The translations under genes and the position numbers were made by a program. Shown piece by piece: positions 41,276 through 50,800 of a DNA stretch of 64,000 nucleotides (the stretch's first letter is position 1; every line of letters begins with the position of its first letter). The stretch comes from Comamonas sp. BIGb0152 (GTDB lineage Bacteria; Pseudomonadota; Gammaproteobacteria; Burkholderiales; Burkholderiaceae_C): NCBI RefSeq assembly GCF_024809975.1, contig NZ_JANUDY010000011.1, positions 159,400 through 223,399 on the forward strand, written 5' to 3'. The notes beneath the pieces are model-generated. The model ran no database searches and was not told the DNA's origin. It saw nothing but the letters and a program-made list of their open reading frames with translations.

Positions 41276-42340
41276 TCAGGACTCGCCCACGCTCCCCGTC
41301 ACCGGCAACACAATGCCGGAGATATAGCTGGAGCAGACCTGGGAAGCCAGAAACACATAGGCCGGGGCCAGTTCCTCGGGCTGGGCGGGCCGGCCCATCT
41401 GGGTGTCGGCACCAAACTGGCGCAGGTCCTCGCCGCTTTTGTCGGCAGGGTTCAGCGGAGTCCACACCGGGCCCGGGGCGACGGCGTTCACCCGTATGCC
41501 GCGTTCCATCAGGTTCTGGGCCAGCGCCTTGGTAAAGGCATGGATGGCGCCCTTGGTGGCAGAGTAATCGAGCAACTGTTTGCTGCCGCGCAGGCCGGTG
41601 ACCGAGCCGGTGTTCACAATCGCATCGCCGCGCTGCAGATAGGGGATGGCGGCCTTGACCATGTGGAAGTAGCCAAAGATATTGGTGCGAAAGGTCTCGT
41701 CCAGCCGCTCGGTGTTCAGGTCCTCAATATCGGCCGCATGCTGCTGGAACGCGGCATTGTTGACCAGCACATTGAGCGCACCAAACTTCTTGAGCACCTG
41801 CTTGACGGCCTTCTCGCAAAACTGCGGATCCTGCACATTGCCGGATATCGCCAGGCTCTGCCGGCCCTCGTCTTCAATCAGGCGGCAGGTCTGCTTGGCA
41901 TCGTCATGCTCATTCAAGTACAGGATCGCCACATTGGCACCTTCGCGCGCAAACAGCACCGCCACCGCGCGGCCAATGCCCGAATCGCCACCGGTGATGA
42001 CCGCTGTCTTGCCCTCCAGCTTGCCGCTGCCCTGGTAGTTTTCTGCCAGGTACAGCGGCTGCAGATCAAGGGCTTTCTCCTGCCCGGGCTTGGCCAGCTT
42101 TTTGGCGGGCATCGGCGGTGTGGGCACGGCATGGCCCGGCCCCGGTGCCGTCTTTTTGCGGCTTTTTTCGTCTTGGCTGCCTTTGGTTTTTTTGGGCGCC
42201 TTGGCCGCCTTGTCCCGGGCATCGTTTTTGGTTTGCTGCTGCTGAATGCGCTGCTGCGCAGCCACCACCTCGTCTACCGACCGCTTGTCGGCCCTAGGCT
42301 GCGTAGATGGCTTTTTGGTTTTGCGGGGGGATGGACTCAT
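41276..42340 (-). CDS. Short-chain dehydrogenase/reductase with Lys-rich N-terminal extension
   Basis: This 354-residue protein has a classical SDR domain after residue 110: TGGDSGIGRA (116-125), NNAA, a Ser and YSATKG catalytic motif, and a C-terminal SSYISGIVLPVTG. It resembles the general-stress YhdF/YghA group. The first 75 residues are disordered and rich in Lys, Gln and Ala, unusual for SDRs and reminiscent of nucleic-acid-binding tails. The ATG at 42340 follows AAGGAGTGCCAGC. It is divergent from a tiny Pro-rich gene. Confidence 0.88.
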   Translation of the reverse strand: MSPSPRKTKKPSTQPRADKRSVDEVVAAQQRIQQQQTKNDARDKAAKAPKKTKGSQDEKSRKKTAPGPGHAVPTPPMPAKKLAKPGQEKALDLQPLYLAENYQGSGKLEGKTAVITGGDSGIGRAVAVLFAREGANVAILYLNEHDDAKQTCRLIEDEGRQSLAISGNVQDPQFCEKAVKQVLKKFGALNVLVNNAAFQQHAADIEDLNTERLDETFRTNIFGYFHMVKAAIPYLQRGDAIVNTGSVTGLRGSKQLLDYSATKGAIHAFTKALAQNLMERGIRVNAVAPGPVWTPLNPADKSGEDLRQFGADTQMGRPAQPEELAPAYVFLASQVCSSYISGIVLPVTGSVGES

Positions 42341-42522
42341 GCTGGCACTCCTTGGATATTGAACATTGAAAACGAAACAACCTGGCGCCATCGACAGGGC
42401 GCCATGGCAAACCGCTGCCACACCGTGCATGGCCGACCTACATGCGCTTACCCGCTGACAAGCTTGTCCGACATACGGGCGCTGCGCGGCGCAGTAAAAA
42501 CAAAGGCAGAAAGGAGGCTGTC

Positions 42523-42672
42523 ATGCCCACCCCCACCACGCCCCCCGAGCCACCGGTGGCACCACCGCCGCCAGATCTGCCCAAGCCCGAGCCCATCGAT
42601 CCGCCCGACAGCACCTTGCCGATTGAGGAGCCAGGCAACGAACCGCCGGTCAAAGACCCAGAGCCGGTATAG
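42523..42672 (+). CDS. Tiny proline-rich protein
   Basis: This 49-residue frame (MPTPTTPPEPPVAPPPPDLP...) has AGGAGG six bases before its ATG. About half of it is proline with acidic residues, so it must be extended and disordered. I do not recognise a family. It is followed by a perfect hairpin terminator. It neighbours two similar tiny Pro-rich frames with equally strong ribosome-binding sites. Confidence 0.7.
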   Translation: MPTPTTPPEPPVAPPPPDLPKPEPIDPPDSTLPIEEPGNEPPVKDPEPV

Positions 42673-42683
42673 GCAGTCACGCC

Positions 42684-42718
42684 AACAGGCCAGCACACCG
42701 CGAGGTGGCTGGCCTGTT
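42684..42718. terminator. Bidirectional hairpin terminator between convergent small genes
   Basis: AACAGGCCAGC (42684-42694) pairs perfectly with GCTGGCCTGTT (42708-42718), extended by CACC/GGTG around a GCGA tetraloop. It lies between two convergent stops; a T-run is short on both sides. Confidence 0.8.
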
Positions 42719-42726
42719 CTGCATCC

Positions 42727-43047
42727 CTACTTCTTCTTGGCAGCTGCATTGCGTTTGCGGGTAGCGGCAGCCTTTTTGGCCGATGCTGAGCGCGCCTCGG
42801 GGCTGCGGCTGGCAGCCGCCTTTTTGGCCGCTGCCGAGCGCAAGGCTGACAGCCGCGACCCCGGCCCTGTCGCCTTGCCACGGCCCGATCCCGAGAGCTT
42901 GCCGCCACCGGTTTCCTTGTTCACCGTGGCCCAGGCGCGCGCAGCGGCCTCGTCTTCCGACACGCCCTTTTTCTCGTAGCTTTTCTCGATATGGCGGGCC
43001 ATGCGTTTTTGCTTATCGGTATAAGCGGACTTGTCTCCTTGGGGCAT
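42727..43047 (-). CDS. Small basic protein with histone-like Ala/Lys tail ('plasmid stabilisation'-type)
   Basis: This 106-residue protein starts at 43047 after GGAG. The N-terminal half (KRMARHIEKSYEKKGVSEDE and AAARAWATVNKETGGG) matches a widespread short family often labelled plasmid stabilisation protein without evidence. The C-terminal half is Ala/Lys/Ser rich with SRSPEARSASAKKAAA-type near-repeats like histone H1 tails, suggesting DNA or RNA binding. It sits among stress-type genes. Confidence 0.82.
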   Translation of the reverse strand: MPQGDKSAYTDKQKRMARHIEKSYEKKGVSEDEAAARAWATVNKETGGGKLSGSGRGKATGPGSRLSALRSAAAKKAAASRSPEARSASAKKAAATRKRNAAAKKK

Positions 43048-43098
43048 CACAGAACTCCTTGGGCTGGTGCGAATGGATGGGGTGTGTAGGTCTGGGCT

Positions 43099-43227
43099 TT
43101 ACTGCGAGGGATCGCCATCAGCAGGCGGCCCGCCGCCGCCGGGCTGCGGCTTTTTGGGGGTGGTGGGTACGGGTTTTTGCGCCTGGGGCAACGCAAACGC
43201 CATCGGCATGGACTGCATCGTGTGCAT
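43099..43227 (-). CDS. Tiny Pro/Gly-rich protein
   Basis: This 42-residue frame (MHTMQSMPMAFALPQAQKPV, then a Pro/Gly-rich tail ending DPSQ) has AGGAGG about seven bases before its ATG at 43227. It has no recognisable domain. It is co-directional with the basic protein gene 51 bases downstream. Confidence 0.6.
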   Translation of the reverse strand: MHTMQSMPMAFALPQAQKPVPTTPKKPQPGGGGPPADGDPSQ

Positions 43228-43443
43228 GGCATCCTCCTGAAACGGGTTGGAGCTTTCAGCGTAGCGCTGCCGACAAGCCCACCATGTGGGAGAAATGCTT
43301 TGCTGTACCTTGTTCCGCTTCACACATGGCGTAACGGCGATGCACGTACCCCCGCGCGCTACCGAGGCCTACACACGGCTGTGTCATCGCTTGCCACACT
43401 GGGCTTTTGCAGGCGCGGCCCATGCCGCAGCAGGAGAACGACC

Positions 43444-43659
43444 ATGCCCCAGCCCTATGAACCCAGCCATTCGCCGCAGCCTCCCATTCCAGGCCAGCCG
43501 CAGCCGGCACCCTATGAGCCCAGCCCCCTGCACCCCTACCCCGGCAACCCGCAGCACCCCTACCCGAGCGAGCCGGTGCACCCTTACCCCGGCAACCCCG
43601 AGCACCCCTACCCGGGCACGCAGCCAGAGCCGGCGCCCGATACGACGACCGGCCAGTGA
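43444..43659 (+). CDS. Small Pro/Tyr/His-rich repeat protein
   Basis: This 71-residue protein starts at 43444 after GGAGAACGACC. It consists of near-repeats of HPYPGNPxHPYP: LHPYPGNPQHPYP, VHPYPGNPEHPYP. There is no signal peptide or membrane segment. The family is not known to me. The repeat could bind metals through its His residues or act as an extended linker-like chain. Confidence 0.68.
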   Translation: MPQPYEPSHSPQPPIPGQPQPAPYEPSPLHPYPGNPQHPYPSEPVHPYPGNPEHPYPGTQPEPAPDTTTGQ

Positions 43660-43705
43660 ATCTGCGTAGCGGGAGGTCAACGCCGCTCTTGCAGCGGCAG
43701 CGGGT

Positions 43706-44386
43706 TTATTTCTGCGTGGCCTGCAACAGGTCCAACCGGCGTTGCACCTGGTCGGCCAGCCCCGTATCACCCAGCGCCCGGGCCAAGCGCTGCTGGTTGA
43801 TCAACCAGGCCATCACCGCCCGGCGCCAGCCCTGGGCAGAGGCGGTATCCACCGCCTGCGTGACCACGGCCATGGGCACCGGCCCGCGCACCGCCAGCAC
43901 CCCGGCCGCAACCAGGCGCGAGAGCGGATCTTCTATCGCAGCCAGCGCAGCGGCCGCCTGCTCGGGCGCCAGGGGCGTCACCGCTTGCTGGGCCTTGGGC
44001 AGCAGGGCCACATCGCCCGCCGCCAGTTGCCCACGCAGATAGCGGGCATAGGCCTGTTCATCGGCCGCAGCATCCTGCGCCACCGCATCAAAACCAAGGC
44101 AAGGCGCAGCATCGAGCGCCGCCACCTGCGCGGCGCAGCGCGCCAGCTCCAGCCGGGCCAGCAAATCAGGCCGTGCCGTGCGGCTGACCTCATCGCGCGC
44201 ACGCCGCCATTCGGCATCCGCCACCCGGCTGTTGCCGGACAGGTAGGCATCGGTGGCACGCTCGGCAGCGCCTTGTTCGTTGATGGCCCAGTCGGGCGCC
44301 TTTTTGCCGCTGGCGCAGCCGCCCAGTACAGTGGCGACCAGCAGCGCTGCGGCCCAGCGGGTGGTGATGGCAATAGAGGCGGTCAT
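43706..44386 (-). CDS. Predicted outer-membrane lipoprotein paired with MCE protein
   Basis: This 226-residue protein has a lipoprotein signal peptide with lipobox VLGGC at about residue 22. The mature part is Ala/Arg-rich and helical, consistent with a TPR-like solenoid, but no named domain is certain. The start at 44386 overlaps the MCE gene by four bases, so the two products probably act together. Confidence 0.8.
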   Translation of the reverse strand: MTASIAITTRWAAALLVATVLGGCASGKKAPDWAINEQGAAERATDAYLSGNSRVADAEWRRARDEVSRTARPDLLARLELARCAAQVAALDAAPCLGFDAVAQDAAADEQAYARYLRGQLAAGDVALLPKAQQAVTPLAPEQAAAALAAIEDPLSRLVAAGVLAVRGPVPMAVVTQAVDTASAQGWRRAVMAWLINQQRLARALGDTGLADQVQRRLDLLQATQK

Positions 44387-45426
44387 GGCAGTCGCACCTC
44401 GGCATCCTTTTTGGCAAACGGCCATTTGCGGTTCAGCTCGGTCAGCATGCCTTCTACCTTGCGCAGATTGGCCTCCACATCGGCACGCAAATCGCCCAGC
44501 TGGTTCGTGGCGTCCTTGGCATTGGCGCCCACGGCCTGGGCCTCCACCAGTACGGCATCCACCTTTTTCAGGCTGCCGCGCACATCACCCAGCACGGCAT
44601 TGAGCTGCTGCACCGTGGCCCGCACCTCGGGCATCACGCCATCGGCACCAAACACCTGTTTGTCGGCATTCTTGGCCAGGCCATCCAGGCGCGCCAGCAG
44701 CTGGTTGGTGCGGTCCAGGGTCTGCGATATCTTGCGGGCCTCGGCGTCACCACCCATCACCACGCCCAGCGCGCCGCTGGGGCCGTTGAGCTTGGTGCTC
44801 AGGTCGCGCAGCTGCTCCAAGGTGTTGCCCAGCGCCGAGCCGGCCGAGGTCATCATGTTCAGGTTCTCCAGCAGCTGGCGGGCATTGCTCATCAGTTGCG
44901 GCAGCTCGGCCGTGGCATCGCCCGACAGCACCGCGCGCACAGCGCCATTTTCGAGCTGCGGGTCACTCAAGATGCCCGAGTAGGCCTTGATTGTCGTGCC
45001 GCCCACCAGGCCCTTGACCAGGGTGAACACGCTGCTGCTGCGCAGCCAGTGCGCATCTTTTTCGGGCACGTTCACATGGATGCGCACCGTGCCATCGGGG
45101 GCCAGCTCAATCTTGCTGACCTTGCCGATCGCAAAGCCGGAGAAGGTCATGTCCAGGCCGATGGACACGCCCTCGGAGTCATCGGCCGTCAGAATCAGCG
45201 ACTGCTTGGGCTCAAACACGCCGCGCGCATACATCAGATAAAAGGCCGAGCCCAGGATCAGCAGCAAGGTAAACAGCAGCAACGCCCCGGCCTTGCGCTC
45301 CAAGTGGGGCACCGGCGTCAGGCCGTCCACCGCCACGCCATCTACCACGGCCGAACGCCGCGCAGAGGCGGCAGAAGACGGTGGCGCGGGGCGGTCAGCA
45401 GAGTCGTGGGGTTCGGGTATTTGCAT
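44383..45426 (-). CDS. MCE/MlaD-family lipid-transport protein
   Basis: This 347-residue protein has one N-terminal transmembrane helix (about 47-65), an MCE domain (about 72-150, SVGLDMTFSGFAIGKVSKIE-like) and a long helical C-terminus with LRDLSTKLNGPSGALG and a heptad-like segment, as in MlaD/PqiB-type phospholipid carriers. It lacks neighbouring permease (MlaE) and ATPase (MlaF) genes, having only a downstream lipoprotein. It may work with subunits encoded elsewhere. Confidence 0.88.
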   Translation of the reverse strand: MQIPEPHDSADRPAPPSSAASARRSAVVDGVAVDGLTPVPHLERKAGALLLFTLLLILGSAFYLMYARGVFEPKQSLILTADDSEGVSIGLDMTFSGFAIGKVSKIELAPDGTVRIHVNVPEKDAHWLRSSSVFTLVKGLVGGTTIKAYSGILSDPQLENGAVRAVLSGDATAELPQLMSNARQLLENLNMMTSAGSALGNTLEQLRDLSTKLNGPSGALGVVMGGDAEARKISQTLDRTNQLLARLDGLAKNADKQVFGADGVMPEVRATVQQLNAVLGDVRGSLKKVDAVLVEAQAVGANAKDATNQLGDLRADVEANLRKVEGMLTELNRKWPFAKKDAEVRLP

Positions 45427-45596
45427 GTACCGCGATCTTACCCGGGCTGGCTGTCAGCATCAAAAAAAAGCTGCAGTGGCTTGTTTTCAAAGGCAGACAC
45501 GCACGGAGGGGCCCGCTCGCCCCGTGCGGGCCCTGCCGCTGTTACACATAGCGCAGGCGCAAACTCTTATACTGTACATATATACAGTTATTTGCC
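45427..45596. promoter_or_regulatory. Divergent promoter region of MCE and imuA genes
   Basis: These 170 bases separate the two divergent genes. The only clear element is the LexA box near the imuA start; the MCE-side promoter is not obvious. Confidence 0.5.
45572..45587 (+). promoter_or_regulatory. LexA (SOS) box
   Basis: CTGTACATATATACAG is a 16-base palindrome matching the CTGT-N8-ACAG LexA operator, ending 9 bases before the imuA ATG. It places the whole imuA-imuB-dnaE2 cassette under SOS control. Confidence 0.93.
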
Positions 45597-46418
45597 ATGC
45601 ATAAACTCGATGCCCTGTCCCTGCCGCCCACGGTCACCGCCCAGCTCTGGCGCGGTGACCACCTGGTGCGCGCGCCGATGGCCGGCATCCCCACCGGCTG
45701 GGATGCGCTCGATGCCCAGCTGCCTGGCAAGGGCTGGCCCAGCCAGTGCCTGACCGAAGTGCTGCAGCCCCAGGCCGGTACCTTGGAATGGCGTTTGACC
45801 GGCATGGCCTTGCGCCAGCAATGCCAGCCGCACAAACCCGTCATCGCGCTGGGCCCGCCGCTGCCGCCCCATGCCAGCGGGCTGGCCCAATGCGGCCTGG
45901 CGCCGGCGCAGCTGGTGTGGATCCACAGCAGCCGCCCGCAAGACCAGCTCTGGGCGCTGGAGCAGCTGCTCAAGGCCAATGCCGCAGCGGCCGTGCTGGC
46001 CTGGCTGCCCCAGGTGCAGCCCGAGCAGATACGCCGCCTGCAGATCAGCGCCCAGCAGTTTGAAGGCCTGGTCTTTATTTTTCGGCCCGAGAGCAGCCGC
46101 CACCAGGCGTCGGCCGCACCGCTGCGGCTTTTGGTGCGCAGCAGCCAGCCCTGGTCGCTGCAGCTGGAGCTGCTCAAACGCCGGGGCCCGGCGCACAGCG
46201 GCCTGCTGGAGCTGCCCGCCATACCGCCCAGCCTGCAAGCGGTGCTGCCCGCCCGCCTGCTGCCCGGCAACGCGCCGCTCTCGCCCATCGCCCTCCCCAT
46301 CTCCGCAACCACCTCCGCCATCCACTTGCCAGACCATGACACCGATCTGGGCCGCTCTGCTGCCCCACCTTCCCCGCCCAGCCGCCAGCGCGCACGCCCC
46401 GCCAGCTTGCAGCACTGA
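45597..46418 (+). CDS. imuA: Translesion synthesis-associated protein ImuA
   Basis: This is a 273-residue RecA-like accessory protein of the SOS mutasome. The N-terminal GIPTGWDALDAQLPGKGWPS and CLTEVLQPQAGTLEWRL are family motifs. It lies directly behind a LexA box and overlaps imuB by 83 bases. Confidence 0.92.
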   Translation: MHKLDALSLPPTVTAQLWRGDHLVRAPMAGIPTGWDALDAQLPGKGWPSQCLTEVLQPQAGTLEWRLTGMALRQQCQPHKPVIALGPPLPPHASGLAQCGLAPAQLVWIHSSRPQDQLWALEQLLKANAAAAVLAWLPQVQPEQIRRLQISAQQFEGLVFIFRPESSRHQASAAPLRLLVRSSQPWSLQLELLKRRGPAHSGLLELPAIPPSLQAVLPARLLPGNAPLSPIALPISATTSAIHLPDHDTDLGRSAAPPSPPSRQRARPASLQH

Positions 46419-47817
46419 GGCCGCCAGCCCCATGCCATCGGCCAATGTGCCGGGCCTGGCGCTGTGGGCGCAGCAGTTCACGCCGCGCCTGGCCTGCGTG
46501 CCCTCGGACAGTGTGTTTGGCGATGCGCTGGTGCTGGAGCTATCCGCCAGCGAGCGCCTGTTTGGCGGGCGCCAGCAACTGGCCCGGCGCCTGCTGCGCG
46601 AGAGCCGGCAGCTGGGCGTGCAGGCCATCAGCTGGGCCCCTACCAGCCTGGCCGCCATTGCGCTAGCGCGCTGCGGCATCCGCCACGGCATGGGCCAGCC
46701 GCTGGCCCAGGTGCTGGCGCCCTTGCCCTTGCATGCGATCGATGCGGTAGCCCGCCATGCCGAGCTGCTGAGCCAGCTGGGCTGCCAAAGCCTGGGCGCC
46801 GTCCATGCGCTGCCCCGGGGCGCACTGGCCCGGCGCATGGATACCGGCATCCTCAGCGCGCTGGACCAGGCCCATGGCCTGCTGCCCGACCGCTACCCCT
46901 GGATCCACCTGCCCGCCCGCTTTGATGCCCGGCTGGAGCTGCCCATGCGCGTCGACCAAGCCGATGCGCTGATGCACGGCGCGCGCCACTTGTTGCTGCA
47001 GCTGTGCGGCTGGCTGGCGGCGCAGCGCGCGGGCGTGCGCAGCTTTCGGCTGGGCTGGTGCCACGATGCAATGCGCTCCCGCCATGTAGGCGATGGCGGC
47101 GAGTTGACGGTGCACACCGCCAGCACCACCCGCGATCTGCAGCACCTCTGCCGCCTGCTGCAAGAGCACCTGGCCCATGTGCAGCTGCAAGCCCCTGTTG
47201 GCGAGCTGCGCCTGCATGCCGATGCCCCCGAAGCGCTGCAAGAGCGCAGCGCCAGCCTGCTGCCCGACAAAACCGCCGATAGCGAAAGCCTGGAGCAGGT
47301 GCTAGAACGCATCACCGCCCGCCTGGGGGCCGACCTGGTGCAGCGCCCGCTGCTGCGGCCCGACCACCGCCCCGAATGGCAGGTGCAGTGGCTGCCCGCG
47401 CAGCCGGCCAGCAAGGCCAAGGCCGCCCCGCCTTCTTCACTGCCACCTCTTCCGCAACCCAGCTTTCTGCTGCCCACACCCCTGCAACTGCTGCAAGACC
47501 CCCAGAGCCAGCCGCTCTACCACGGGCCCTTGCAGCTGCTGCTGGGCCCGCAGCGCATTGAAGGCGGCTGGTGGCACCGCAGCCCAGGCTTTTTGCCGGT
47601 GACCGAGCCGGCACCAGACACCCGCATCGACGAAGCGACTCCCGCCAGCGATCACAACGAAAACCCACCCGGCCCGGCCCCCATCTCCCAAACCGCCCAC
47701 ACCGCGCTGCGTGATTACTGGGTGGCGCACAGCCCGCATGCCGGCCTGCTGTGGATTTTTCATACCCGGCTGTCGGCCAACAGCAGCGCCTGGTTTCTGC
47801 ACGGCCGCTTTGCCTGA
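46336..47817 (+). CDS. imuB: Y-family polymerase-like mutasome protein ImuB
   Basis: This 493-residue protein is a catalytically dead Y-family polymerase relative that links ImuA, DnaE2 and the sliding clamp. LALWAQQFTPRLACVPSD, LVLELSASERLFGGRQQL and IARCGI-like helix regions are present, and the acidic catalytic residues of active Y-polymerases are absent as expected. I chose the ATG at 46336 (MTPIWAALLPHLPRP), which resembles the usual MLWAALRLP start; this overlaps imuA by 83 bases. A later ATG at 46432 would remove the overlap. Confidence 0.88.
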   Translation: MTPIWAALLPHLPRPAASAHAPPACSTEAASPMPSANVPGLALWAQQFTPRLACVPSDSVFGDALVLELSASERLFGGRQQLARRLLRESRQLGVQAISWAPTSLAAIALARCGIRHGMGQPLAQVLAPLPLHAIDAVARHAELLSQLGCQSLGAVHALPRGALARRMDTGILSALDQAHGLLPDRYPWIHLPARFDARLELPMRVDQADALMHGARHLLLQLCGWLAAQRAGVRSFRLGWCHDAMRSRHVGDGGELTVHTASTTRDLQHLCRLLQEHLAHVQLQAPVGELRLHADAPEALQERSASLLPDKTADSESLEQVLERITARLGADLVQRPLLRPDHRPEWQVQWLPAQPASKAKAAPPSSLPPLPQPSFLLPTPLQLLQDPQSQPLYHGPLQLLLGPQRIEGGWWHRSPGFLPVTEPAPDTRIDEATPASDHNENPPGPAPISQTAHTALRDYWVAHSPHAGLLWIFHTRLSANSSAWFLHGRFA

Positions 47818-47841
47818 GCAGCGCTGCATCCTCGTCAAGCC

Positions 47842-50800
47842 ATGACCACGCGCCCTCCCCTCTCTATCCCCGACTACGCCGAGCTGTGGTGCCTGAGCAA
47901 TTTCAGCTTTCTGCGCGGCGCCAGCCACCCGCATGAGCTGGTCGAGCGCGCCCAGGCCCAGGGCTACCGCGCGCTGGCCTTGACCGATGAATGCTCGCTC
48001 GCCGGCATTGTGCGCGCCCATGTCGCCGCACGTGACTGCGGGTTGCCGCTGATCGTGGGCGCGCAGTTTGAGGTGCAGCCCAGCGATGCGGCCGCGCCCG
48101 CCTTCACCCTGGTGGCGCTGGCCTGCAACCTGCATGGCTATGGCAACCTCTGCGCGCTTATCACCCAGCTGCGGCGCAAGTCGCCCAAGGGCAGCTATGC
48201 GCTGGCGCAAGCGGCCGTTCAGCCCCGTGCGCTGCAAGACTGCCTGCTGCTGCTGGCTCCCAGCCGTCAGGCCAGCCCCGCACACATCCAGGCCCAGGCC
48301 CACTGGCTGCAGCAGCACTTTGCCGGCCACTGCTGGCTGGCCGTGCAACTGGACCGCAGCCTGGGCGACGAGGCCTGGCTGGCGCAGATGCGCGCGGCCG
48401 GCCGCAGCAGCGGCGCACCGCTGGTGGCAGCGGGCAATGTGCACATGCATGTGCGCTCGCGCAAGCCCGTGCAGGATGTGCTCACCGCCATCCGCCTGCG
48501 CAGCCCGCTGACCGAATGCGGCTACGCGCTGCAGCCCAATGCCGAGCTGCACCTGCGCAGCCGGCTGCGGCTGGCGCAGATGTACCCGCCCGACCTGCTC
48601 GATGCCAGCCTGGGCATCGCAGCGCGTTGCCAGTTCTCGCTGACCGAGCTGCGCTACCAGTACCCCGACGAGGTGGTGCCGCCCCAGCTCACACCAGCGG
48701 CCTATCTGCGCCAGCTCAGCTACGAAGGGGCGGCCCGCCGCTGGCCGCAAGGCACACCAGCGCCCGTGCAGGCCACCCTGGAAAAAGAGCTGGCCCTTAT
48801 CTCCGAGCTGCAGTACGAGCACTACTTTTTGACCGTCTACGACATCGTGCGCTTTGCCCGCAGCAAGGACATCCTCTGCCAGGGCCGGGGCTCGGCCGCC
48901 AACTCGGCCGTCTGCTTTTGCCTGGGCATCACCGAGGTCGACCCGGACAAAACCCGGGTGCTGTTCGAGCGCTTTATCAGCAAAGAGCGCAACGAGCCGC
49001 CCGATATCGATGTCGACTTTGAGCATGCCCGGCGCGAAGAAGTCATCCAGTACCTGTACAAGAAATACGGCCTGCACCGCGCAGGCCTCACCGCCGTGGT
49101 CATCCGCTACCGGCGCAAATCCGCGATCCGCGATGTGGCCAAGGCCCTGGGCTTTGCGCCGCCCAGCATCGATCAGCTGGCACGCGACCATTCGCGCTGG
49201 GACGACGTGCTGCTGCGCACCGAAGCCCTGGCCCAGTGTGGCCTGCAGGCGGGCGACCTGGCCGTGCGCCAGCTGCAGGAGCTGGTCGAAACCCTGCGTG
49301 ATTTTCCCCGCCACCTGTCCCAGCATGTGGGCGGCTTTGTGCTCACGCGTGGCCCGCTCTCGCGCATTGTGCCGATCGAGCGCGCCAGCATGGAGAACCG
49401 CACCGTCATCCAGTGGGACAAGGACGACCTCGATGCTGTTGGCCTGCTCAAGGTCGATGTGCTGGCGCTGGGCATGCTCACCGCGCTGCAAAAAATGCTG
49501 CACCTGGTGGGCGCACGCCAGGGCCGCAGCTTTGCGCTGGGCGATATCCCGCACGACGACAAACCCACTTACGACATGATCTGCGCGGCTGACACCATCG
49601 GCGTCTTCCAGATCGAGAGCCGCGCCCAGATGAGCATGCTGCCGCGCCTGCGCCCGCGAACGTTCTACGACCTGGTGATCGAAGTCGCCCTGGTGCGGCC
49701 CGGTCCCATCCAGGGCGGCATGGTCCACCCCTATCTGCGCCGCCGCCAGGGGCTGGAAGAAGTCCATTACGAAAGCGCGCTGCTACGCCCCGCCTTGGAG
49801 CGCACCCTGGGCGTGCCCATCTTCCAAGAACAGGTGATGCAGATCGCCATTGACGCGGCCGGTTTCAGCCCCGGTGAGGCCGACCAATTGCGCCGCTCCA
49901 TGGCCGCCTGGCGCCGCACCGGCAACCTGCACAAGCACTACGACAAGATCATCAACGGCATGACCGGCAATGGCTACTCGCGCGCGTTTGCCGAATCTAT
50001 TTTTCAGCAAATCCAGGGCTTTTCGGAATATGGCTTTCCTGAGAGCCATGCCGCCAGTTTTGCCATCCTGGTGTACTTCAGCGCCTGGATCAAATGCCAC
50101 TACCCGGCCGAATTCTTGGTGGCCATGGTCAACAGCCAGCCGCTGGGTTTTTACAGCAACAGCCAGCTGGTGCAAGATGCCAAACGCCATGGCGTGCAAG
50201 TGCTGCCCGTTGATGTGATGCACAGCGACATGGACTGCACAACAGAAGCCGCCAGCGGCCCCCACCCCGCCGTGCGCCTGGGCCTACGCCTGGTCAAGCA
50301 GCTTCAGCAGGGGCAAGGCGAGCGCCTACTGCAGGCCCGCGAAACCGCTCCTTTTGTCAGCGCCCAAGACCTGGCGCGCCGCGCCCAACTGGACGCCCCC
50401 GCGATGAAATACCTGGCCGCCGCCGACGCGCTGGCCAGCCTTGAAGGCCACCGCCGCCACCAGCTCTGGCAGGCCTCGGCCCCCCTGCACCACAGCCCCT
50501 TGCTACGCGCCGCCCCCATCGACGAGGACGAGCTGCAACTGCCCGCCGCCAGCGAGCAAGAAGACATCCACTGGGACTATGGCGCGCTGGGCCTGAGCCT
50601 GCGCCGCCACCCCATGGCCCTGCTGCGCGAACGCCTGCAACACCACCGCTTCCAAACCCAAGCAGAACTGCGCGAGGCCCGCGACGGCAGCTGGGTGCGC
50701 GCCTGCGGCATCGTCACCCTGCGCCAGCAACCACCCACCGCCAAAGGCGTCGTCTTTATCACCTTGGAGGACGAAACCGGCAACCTGCAAGTCATCTGCT

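Noticed and set aside
43480..43640. Possible CRISPR-like repeat array
   Set aside because: The periodicity comes from codons of the HPYPGNP protein; units are unequal and there are no spacers.
47437..49767. 776-codon minus-strand frame opposite imuB/dnaE2
   Set aside because: Antisense of DnaE2 with all polymerase motifs on the plus strand.
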